A stretch of DNA of 16,452 nucleotides from the NCBI GenBank assembly GCA_030839005.1, contig JAUZEM010000134.1:1-16452 (forward strand). The letters run 5' to 3'. Shown here piece after piece: positions 7,215-12,145 of the stretch. Positions within the stretch are counted from its first letter, which is position 1. Each line of letters starts with the position of its first letter. Under the pieces are notes generated by a model, which did no database searches, had not been told where the DNA came from, and saw only the letters and a program-made list of their open reading frames with translations. The stretch comes from Actinomycetota bacterium (GTDB taxonomy: Bacteria; Actinomycetota; Acidimicrobiia; IMCC26256; PALSA-610). A program made the translations under genes and the position numbers.

Positions 7215-7244
7215 GGAGATCTCCGATCGTCGCTGGTCAGGGTC

Positions 7245-7262
7245 CTAGATAGATCGCTCTAG
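7245..7262. promoter_or_regulatory. Palindrome CTAGA-N8-TCTAG, candidate TetR operator
   Basis: Bases 7245-7262 read CTAGATAGATCGCTCTAG: the outer five bases of each arm match perfectly, and 7 of 9 positions match over the full arms. The core TAGA-N8-TCTA has the form I recall for boxes bound by LmrA/YxaF- and NemR-like TetR regulators (TAGAcc...ggTCTA). It lies 18 bases before the TetR start and 30 bases from the divergent membrane-protein start, suited to controlling both. A second perfect palindrome, CGGAGATCTCCG (7214-7225), overlaps the membrane protein's ribosome binding site. Confidence 0.55.
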
Positions 7263-7280
7263 CTGTTACGGTATTCCTCC

Positions 7281-7895
7281 ATGGACCCGAACCTCAAACC
7301 GGGGAACACCAAAATGCGGATCCTCGACGCGACCGCCGAACTGTTCATGCGCTACGGCTACACGGGCACCGGACTCAAGCAGATCGTTGCCGACGCCAAC
7401 GCGCCGTTCGGTTCGCTGTATCACCACTTCCCCGGAGGCAAGCAAGAGCTCGGCGTCGAGGTGATCCACAGGTCCGGCGCGATGTACCTCGAACTGGTGA
7501 CCGCGGTCTTCGACGCCGCGCCCGACATCGTCTCCGGTGTGCACGATTGCTTCGACGGCGCGGCCGAGGTGCTGCGCGCCACCGACTACGCCGACGCGTG
7601 TCCGATCGAGACGGTCGCACTGGAGGTTGCGAGCACCAACGAGCCGCTGCGCCAAGCGACCGCAGAAGTGTTCGAGAGTTGGATCGAAGGCGCGGCCGAA
7701 AGGTTCCGTACCGCGGGAATCGGCGATCGGACCGCGCGCGAGCTCTCGATTTCGCTCATCGCGCTGCTCGAAGGCGCGTTCGTGCTTTGTCGCGCGACGC
7801 GCACGACCGAGGCGCTCGGCGCAGCCGGAAAGACCGCAGCCGCGGCAGTCGAGGCCGCACTGCGCCACGTCGCGCCTGAGTCGGCTCAGCCCTGA
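7281..7895 (+). CDS. TetR/AcrR-family transcriptional regulator
   Basis: The product is 204 residues from ATG 7281. No Shine-Dalgarno is present, and a weak -10-like TACGGT at 7266-7271 is close enough to the ATG that the transcript may be leaderless. The N-terminal helix-turn-helix spans about residues 10-56: MRILDATAELFMRYGYTGTG, LKQIVADANAPFGSLYHHFP, GGKQELGVEVI. The FGSLYHHFPGGK form is typical of the LmrA/YxaF-like subgroup. The all-helical ligand-binding C-terminus includes DACPIETVALEVASTNEPLR and ISLIALLEGAFVLCRATRT. The palindrome 18 bases upstream suggests autoregulation plus control of the divergent membrane protein. The stop codon lies within a perfect 10-bp inverted repeat that probably ends transcription. 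Confidence 0.94.
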   Translation: MDPNLKPGNTKMRILDATAELFMRYGYTGTGLKQIVADANAPFGSLYHHFPGGKQELGVEVIHRSGAMYLELVTAVFDAAPDIVSGVHDCFDGAAEVLRATDYADACPIETVALEVASTNEPLRQATAEVFESWIEGAAERFRTAGIGDRTARELSISLIALLEGAFVLCRATRTTEALGAAGKTAAAAVEAALRHVAPESAQP

Positions 7896-7901
7896 GCCGA
7901 C
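7880..7901 (+). terminator. Inverted repeat over the TetR stop codon, probable terminator
   Basis: GTCGGCTCAG (7880-7889) is perfectly complementary to CTGAGCCGAC (7892-7901) with 2 bases between, and the TGA stop (7893-7895) lies within the right arm. No T run follows, so this would be a U-less, GC-rich hairpin of the type often proposed for actinobacteria. It might instead be a binding site. Confidence 0.45.
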
Positions 7902-7927
7902 CGAACTCATTGCCTTTCCCGACCCGG

Positions 7928-7933
7928 TATATT
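7928..7933 (+). promoter_or_regulatory. -10 element (TATATT) for the PDZ protease gene
   Basis: TATATT matches 5 of 6 bases of the TATAAT consensus in an otherwise GC-rich stretch, 31 bases before ATG 7965. It would place transcription start near 7940 and leave a leader of about 25 bases holding GGGAG at 7956-7960. No good -35 is seen at 16-18 bases upstream. Confidence 0.4.
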
Positions 7934-7964
7934 GCCGCGTAATCATGTAACTGTCGGGAGCATC

Positions 7965-8936
7965 ATGGTTGACACCCTCTCCGAACCGTCCTCGCCGGGA
8001 AGCTCGGCGCTCGACTCCTATTCCCAGGTCGTGACGTCCGTCGCGGCGGAGCTGAACCCACGTGTCGCGGCCCTTCAAGTTTCCCGCCGAGGCCGCGACG
8101 GTAACTTCCAGGCCGGAGCCGGCTCGGCGGTGGTCTTCACCAACGACGGCTTCCTGCTCACGAACGCCCACGTGGTCGGTCGCGCCGACGCAGGGAAGGC
8201 TTCCTTCGCGGACGGAACGGAAACGCCGTTTCACGTGGTCGGTGCCGATCCGCTCTCCGACCTCGCCGTGGTGCGCGCCGATGGTCACACTCCACCGCCG
8301 GCTCGGCTCGGCGAAGCGTCGAACCTGAAGGTGGGTCAACTCGTCGTCGCCGTCGGCAACCCGCTCGGTCTTGCCGGCACGGTGACGGCAGGAGTTGTCA
8401 GCGCGCTGGGAAGGTCACTCCCCGCGAGAGCCGGCAGCAGCGTCCGCGTGATCGACGATGTCATACAGACCGACGCGGCGTTGAATCCCGGGAACTCGGG
8501 AGGAGCACTGGCGATCGCGACCGGCGAGGTGGTCGGCATCAACACTGCGGTCGCCGGCATGGGCGTCGGCCTCGCGATCCCGATCAATGCAACCACCCGG
8601 CAGATCATCGCCACCCTTCTCGCCGACGGCCGTGTCCGGCGCGCCTACCTCGGCGTGGCCGGCACGCCGGCGCCGCTGCCTCCGAATCTGGCGGAACAGC
8701 GCGACCAGCGCGTCGGCCTGCGCATCGTCGAGGTGGTGCCGGACGGGCCGGCGGCCCGCTCGGGACTGCGCGCCGGCGACCTGCTCGTGAGCGCCGGGGG
8801 CGAGGTGGTAACGAGTGCCCAGGTGCTGCAACGCCTCATGCTCGCCGACGCGATCGGGAGACCGTTGACGCTTACCGCGTTGCGCTCCGACGTGTTGATC
8901 GACCTCACGGCGACACCGGTCGAGCTCGCGGCATGA
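7965..8936 (+). CDS. Trypsin-like (S1C/HtrA-type) serine protease with PDZ domain, no export signal
   Basis: ATG 7965 is chosen because GGGAG lies just upstream; TTG 7932 is in frame but has no binding site. The product is 323 residues. The protease domain spans about 12-220 and has the full triad: His69 (LLTNAHVV), Asp99 (SDLAVV), Ser178 (NPGNSGGAL). A PDZ domain follows at about 228-315 (AYLGVAG, VPDGPAARSGLRAGDLLVSAGG). HtrA/DegP relatives are normally exported or membrane-anchored, but here the N-terminus (MVDTLSEPSSPGSSALDSYS) has no hydrophobic segment, and neither does the longer TTG version. It therefore appears cytoplasmic or non-classically placed. The zinc-finger gene follows 34 bases later on the same strand and may be co-transcribed. 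Confidence 0.94.
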   Translation: MVDTLSEPSSPGSSALDSYSQVVTSVAAELNPRVAALQVSRRGRDGNFQAGAGSAVVFTNDGFLLTNAHVVGRADAGKASFADGTETPFHVVGADPLSDLAVVRADGHTPPPARLGEASNLKVGQLVVAVGNPLGLAGTVTAGVVSALGRSLPARAGSSVRVIDDVIQTDAALNPGNSGGALAIATGEVVGINTAVAGMGVGLAIPINATTRQIIATLLADGRVRRAYLGVAGTPAPLPPNLAEQRDQRVGLRIVEVVPDGPAARSGLRAGDLLVSAGGEVVTSAQVLQRLMLADAIGRPLTLTALRSDVLIDLTATPVELAA

Positions 8937-8970
8937 CGGCGGCGCCTCCGAGCCGAACAGAATCACGCCG

Positions 8971-9264
8971 GTGAGCCAGACGTGTACCCACCTCGACCAG
9001 GTCGTCGAGGTCGAGCCGAGCAGCGACGGATGCGAAGACTGCCTGCGAATCGGCGGTCGATGGGTGCACCTGCGCATCTGTATGTCGTGCGGCCACGTCG
9101 GCTGCTGCGACAACTCGCCGAATCGCCACGCGACCGCGCACTTCCATTCGCAACGCCATCCGATCATCCAGTCGTACGAACCGGGCGAAGACTGGTGGTA
9201 CTGCTACGAGGACGATCTCGCGTTCGACGTCGACGGCGCACCATCGTTCGCTCACCCCACGTAA
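8971..9264 (+). CDS. Stand-alone UBP-type zinc finger protein (97 aa)
   Basis: The only start in frame is GTG 8971; no clear ribosome binding site precedes it, so translation may be coupled to the protease gene 34 bases upstream. The residue pattern fits a ZnF-UBP domain: Cys5 and His7 (CTHL), Cys21/Cys24 (CEDC), Cys37/Cys40 (CMSCGHVGCC, with Cys45), His53, His57 and His63 (HATAHFHSQRHPII), then WWYCYEDD. In eukaryotes this fold binds the free C-terminal tail of ubiquitin; single-domain versions are known in actinobacteria, where the partner is unknown. A role in recognising protein C-termini, perhaps with the neighbouring PDZ protease, is inference. It is followed by a hairpin and then tRNA-Gly. 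Confidence 0.9.
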   Translation: MSQTCTHLDQVVEVEPSSDGCEDCLRIGGRWVHLRICMSCGHVGCCDNSPNRHATAHFHSQRHPIIQSYEPGEDWWYCYEDDLAFDVDGAPSFAHPT

Positions 9265-9277
9265 GAAGCAGCGAGGT

Positions 9278-9303
9278 AATGTCGCGAGTCGCAGCGCGAC
9301 ATT
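9278..9303 (+). terminator. Perfect 9-bp hairpin between the zinc-finger gene and tRNA-Gly
   Basis: AATGTCGCG (9278-9286) pairs perfectly with CGCGACATT (9295-9303) around an 8-base loop, and one further T follows (ATTTC). It lies 14 bases after the zinc-finger stop and 2 bases before the mature tRNA 5' end. It could terminate the upstream mRNA or form the tRNA precursor leader where RNase P acts. The T run is too short for certainty. Confidence 0.5.
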
Positions 9304-9305
9304 TC

Positions 9306-9376
9306 GCGGGTGTAGCTCAATGGCAGAGCCCCAGCCTTCCAAGCTGGCCATGCCGGTTCGATCCCGGTCACCCGCT
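9306..9376 (+). tRNA. tRNA-Gly (anticodon UCC)
   Basis: A full cloverleaf can be drawn. The acceptor stem is GCGGGTG (9306-9312) with CACCCGC (9369-9375) and discriminator T9376. The D arm is GCTC/GAGC (9315-9329). The anticodon arm is CCAGC/GCTGG (9331-9347) with loop CTTCCAA, so the anticodon is TCC at 9338-9340, reading GGA/GGG. The T arm is GCCGG/CCGGT (9352-9368, one G-T pair) with loop TTCGATC. The 3' CCA is not encoded (CTC follows). No integrase or duplicated 3' end is nearby. It ends 12 bases before the stop of the convergent membrane-protein gene. Confidence 0.96.
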
Positions 9377-9388
9377 CTCTCAAATGGC

Positions 9389-11491
9389 TTACGGCAGCGG
9401 TCGGAGGACACTCTCGATGTGCACGACACCGTCGTACACGTCGTCGACCGCGCGCTGGGTTGCAGGCGTCGCCGCGATCACGCGCGCAACGACAGTGTCG
9501 GCCGCATCGTCCGGGCCAACGGTAATGATCTGCAACCCGAGCTTCTGGCCCGCGACGCCGGAGAGCTCGTCGCGGACTTTTTCGAGCTCGCTGTACGCGT
9601 GCGGGCGCTGCAGTACGCAGAGTGGGCCGCCCCAGAGCGCGGCGAGCTGGAGGCGGTGCGCGTCGACGCCGCCAGTGAACGCGACGTTGATGATCCCGAA
9701 GCCGGTGACCGCGCTCTTCGTCGGCGACTTCGAGTCGATCCACATGCCGGCGTAGTCGGCCGACGATTCTGCGGCGCTCCGAAAGGCGTTGAAGTCGTCG
9801 ATACTGCGGACCCGCGCCGGATTTGTGATGCGCCATCCGCCGGCCGGAGTGGGGCACGGCGTCGCGAAGTCGGGCCGCGGCCGTGCCGATGGCTCGCGAT
9901 ACGCCGTCGGCGGTTCGGTGAGCGTGAACGCGACGCCGTCGTACGTGCCGACGAGGTGGTACTTGCCGTACGTCGCGCCCTCGGCATGCTGCGGATCGGG
10001 TGCCTTCGACCAGTCCCAGCCGACGACCGGAGGCCCGGAGCACCCTGGGACGGAGGACGGCGTCACGACCGTGGCGACCGGGTAGACGCACAGCTCGGGG
10101 CCGTGGTGCGCGTCCTCCAGCACCATCGCGTCGACCTCGTAGTGCTGTTGCGCGGTCGTGCCGACGGGGAGCGGCGGCCGCTCCACGACGAGGTACTCGC
10201 CCGCGTCGGGCACGGCCAACACGTGCGGCGCGCCCGACAGGTCACTCGCGGCGAAGTACGTCACGTGCGCGGCGTCGCGAACGAGGAAGAGCACGTTGCC
10301 GTCCGGCGACCAGCCGGGCGTAATAGGTCCCTTCCACGCATCGAGTCGCCGCTCGGTGCGGGCGCCGGTCGCGAGGTCGACGACGGCGACCACCGCGGGC
10401 CCGCTGCCCGTGGGCGCAGCGAGACCAAACCGACTCGCCTCCTCGGGCGTCAGTGGAGGTCGGGCCAAGACCGCGAGGTGCGCGCCGTCGGGCGAGAACG
10501 TGACCCGCGCGTCGGGCAGGGCTGAGTTCTGCCACACCATCCCGCGGGGCGGCGTGAGCACGCGTTCCGAGCCCGAGCGAAGGTCGGTGGCGTGCAGCGC
10601 GCAGCCCTTCAGCCCGCAGTCCCCGACCGTCCACACAACGAACGTGTCCGAAGCGGCGACTGCGGACGCGCCCGTGGCGAAGCGGTGCAACACGCGGCCG
10701 GTCGTGGGGACCCAGACCTCGAGCACCGGTGGTGCCGAGGACGAAGCGCCGGGCCGGTAGGTGAGCAGCCCCCCGCGCACCGCGGCGATCGGTGTGCGGC
10801 GGTCGGGAAGCGCGTACTCCGGCGACGTCGAGTGACCTTCGAGGTCGACTTCCTGCACGGTGCGGCGGGTGCCGTATTCGACCCCGTGCAGACGCTGGTC
10901 GGGCGTCGCGTTGTCGGTCGTGAGCCATACGCGACTGGCGTCGACCGACGCGAACGCATACGACGCCGGACCAAGCCTTACCTGCCGGTCGAGTGTCGAG
11001 GGCACCGCGTACGCGGTGCCGATCGCAGGCGCGTACGCGCCCGTTTGCGAGTCGAGCACGACGACGAAAGAGCGTCCGCGCACGATGTACGGGTAGAGGG
11101 AGCTCTGCGCGGTTGGCAGCGGCAGCGGCGCGCGGCGGGCGGCGCCGGTCAGCGGGTCGGTGACCACGACGTGGTCGAGGGGTCCCCCCATCCCCCCGGT
11201 GCCGCCTCCTGGCGACACGAGCAGCACCGGCGCGAGTGACGACTCCAGCGAGCCCGTCTGCTGCTTCGGCCCTTCGGTGACGTGCACCTTTTGCTCGGGA
11301 CGCGATCGCGAGGAGCGCAGCGCCAGCGTCGCCACGGTCGCACCGACGGCGACGACGGCCAGCACGGCCGCGGCACCGGCGACACGCTGTCGCCGGCGAT
11401 GCGCGCGTCGGCGCGCGACGATCGCGTCGACGTCGAGCGGCGAGACCGCGCCCTCGACGAGGTCGTGCAGCATCGACGGCAGGTCAGGCAT
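9389..11491 (-). CDS. Single-pass membrane protein with extracytoplasmic propeller-like region, sigma-factor partner
   Basis: The product is 700 residues from ATG 11491 (- strand), overlapping the sigma-factor stop by 8 bases. Residues ~1-35 are cytoplasmic (MLHDLVEGAVSPLDVDAIVA, then an Arg-rich RRRAHRRRQR), followed by one TM helix at about 37-58 (AGAAAVLAVVAVGATVATLA). The exterior contains blade-like strands as in TolB/WD40-type propellers: VTFSPDGAHLAVLARPP, PGWSPDGNVLFLVRDAA. The C-terminal ~130 residues form a separate alpha/beta module (ADYAGMWIDSKS, AALWGGPLCVLQRPHAYSEL, VIAATPATQRAVDDVY) that I have seen in actinobacterial secreted proteins but cannot name. The layout (sigma gene, then a small cytoplasmic head on a membrane protein) is that of an anti-sigma or sensor partner. 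The zinc-type anti-sigma motif HxxxCxxC is absent, so this role is inferred. Confidence 0.88.
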   Translation of the reverse strand: MPDLPSMLHDLVEGAVSPLDVDAIVARRRAHRRRQRVAGAAAVLAVVAVGATVATLALRSSRSRPEQKVHVTEGPKQQTGSLESSLAPVLLVSPGGGTGGMGGPLDHVVVTDPLTGAARRAPLPLPTAQSSLYPYIVRGRSFVVVLDSQTGAYAPAIGTAYAVPSTLDRQVRLGPASYAFASVDASRVWLTTDNATPDQRLHGVEYGTRRTVQEVDLEGHSTSPEYALPDRRTPIAAVRGGLLTYRPGASSSAPPVLEVWVPTTGRVLHRFATGASAVAASDTFVVWTVGDCGLKGCALHATDLRSGSERVLTPPRGMVWQNSALPDARVTFSPDGAHLAVLARPPLTPEEASRFGLAAPTGSGPAVVAVVDLATGARTERRLDAWKGPITPGWSPDGNVLFLVRDAAHVTYFAASDLSGAPHVLAVPDAGEYLVVERPPLPVGTTAQQHYEVDAMVLEDAHHGPELCVYPVATVVTPSSVPGCSGPPVVGWDWSKAPDPQHAEGATYGKYHLVGTYDGVAFTLTEPPTAYREPSARPRPDFATPCPTPAGGWRITNPARVRSIDDFNAFRSAAESSADYAGMWIDSKSPTKSAVTGFGIINVAFTGGVDAHRLQLAALWGGPLCVLQRPHAYSELEKVRDELSGVAGQKLGLQIITVGPDDAADTVVARVIAATPATQRAVDDVYDGVVHIESVLRPLP

Positions 11492-11993
11492 CGTCGGTCA
11501 CCTCCAGCGCCGCGCGCAGCTTCGCGAGCGCGCGCTCGACGTGCGTCTGCACAGTGGAAATGGTCACGTCCAGCAGCTCGGCGACCTCGCGCAACGTCCA
11601 CGAGTAGCCGTGGACAAGGACGGCCGCGACGCGCTGGTGTTCGGAGAGCTCGTCGAGGGCCGCGGCCAGGCCCGGCTCGACGAGTAGGTCGGCGGCTCGG
11701 CCGGCCGGCGGGTCCCACGAGATCGCGACGGGTGGCCGCTTGCGTGGGCGCGTCCGCGACTGGCCGACGCGGTACAGGTAGCCGAGCGGGTTCTCCATCT
11801 TGGCGATTCGCCTCCAATGCTCCCAGGCGTAGCCCAGCGCCTCGGCCGCCGCCTCGTCGCCTCGCTCGCGTCCGTACGCGGCCACGAAGGCGCGGTGCAG
11901 CCTCGCAGCAGCGATCCCGGCGAACGATTCGAACGATTCGAACGACCCTTCCTGCGGCTCCGTCGTGTTTCCTTCCCTCGCAAGAGAAACCAT
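11484..11993 (-). CDS. ECF-like RNA polymerase sigma factor (sigma-70 region 4 clear)
   Basis: From ATG 11993 the product is 169 residues; GTG 12002 and TTG 12047 are in-frame alternatives, and none has a good ribosome binding site. Region 4 is clear: ALDELSEHQRVAAVLVHGYS followed by WTLREVAELLDVTISTVQTH and VERALAKLRAAL, the usual -35-binding helix-turn-helix. Region 2 is recognisable but divergent (FAGIAAARLHRAFVAAYGRE, EALGYAWEHWRRI, NPLGYLYRV), as in SigE/SHi-type actinobacterial factors. The stop overlaps the membrane partner's ATG (8 bases), so the two are translated together. The N-terminus has an SFESFESF run from a 9-bp tandem repeat. The divergent neighbour is the secreted RCC1-repeat gene, a possible target. 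Confidence 0.88.
   Translation of the reverse strand: MVSLAREGNTTEPQEGSFESFESFAGIAAARLHRAFVAAYGRERGDEAAAEALGYAWEHWRRIAKMENPLGYLYRVGQSRTRPRKRPPVAISWDPPAGRAADLLVEPGLAAALDELSEHQRVAAVLVHGYSWTLREVAELLDVTISTVQTHVERALAKLRAALEVTDDA
11921..11947 (-). repeat. 9-bp tandem repeat in the sigma-factor gene
   Basis: On the + strand CGAACGATT occurs twice in a row (11921-11938), followed by a degenerate third copy CGAACGACC (11939-11947). On the coding strand it gives the Ser-Phe-Glu run near the sigma factor's N-terminus. It is probably a slippage product before region 2. Confidence 0.8.
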
Positions 11994-12145
11994 CTCGCGC
12001 ACAGCCGTTACGACAACCCGTCGACATTTTCTCCCGCTGACGGACAACCGCCGTACAGCCGCGGCCCGTTGGGCTCGCTGCTGTGGTGCTCGCGGCTCCG
12101 GTGTGTTAGGAACGATTGCTTTTGGGTCGTGCGGAGGGGGCCGTC

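Noticed and set aside
7266..8339. Long open frame (-) across the TetR and protease genes
   Set aside because: No domain is recognisable and it lies opposite two confidently identified genes, including their promoter gap.
9306..9376. tRNA-Gly as an attachment site for an integrated element
   Set aside because: No integrase, no repeated tRNA 3' end and no other mobile-element gene on either side within the window.
9320..10525. Long open frame (+) opposite the membrane propeller gene
   Set aside because: It is Arg-rich with no recognisable domain, overlaps the tRNA, and mirrors the - strand gene, which has a TM helix and blade motifs; this is typical GC-rich antisense openness.
11993..12027. 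ATG 12025-12027 (-) with a good GGGAG upstream as the sigma-factor start
   Set aside because: It is out of frame with the sigma factor; using it would need a frameshift for which there is no independent sign.
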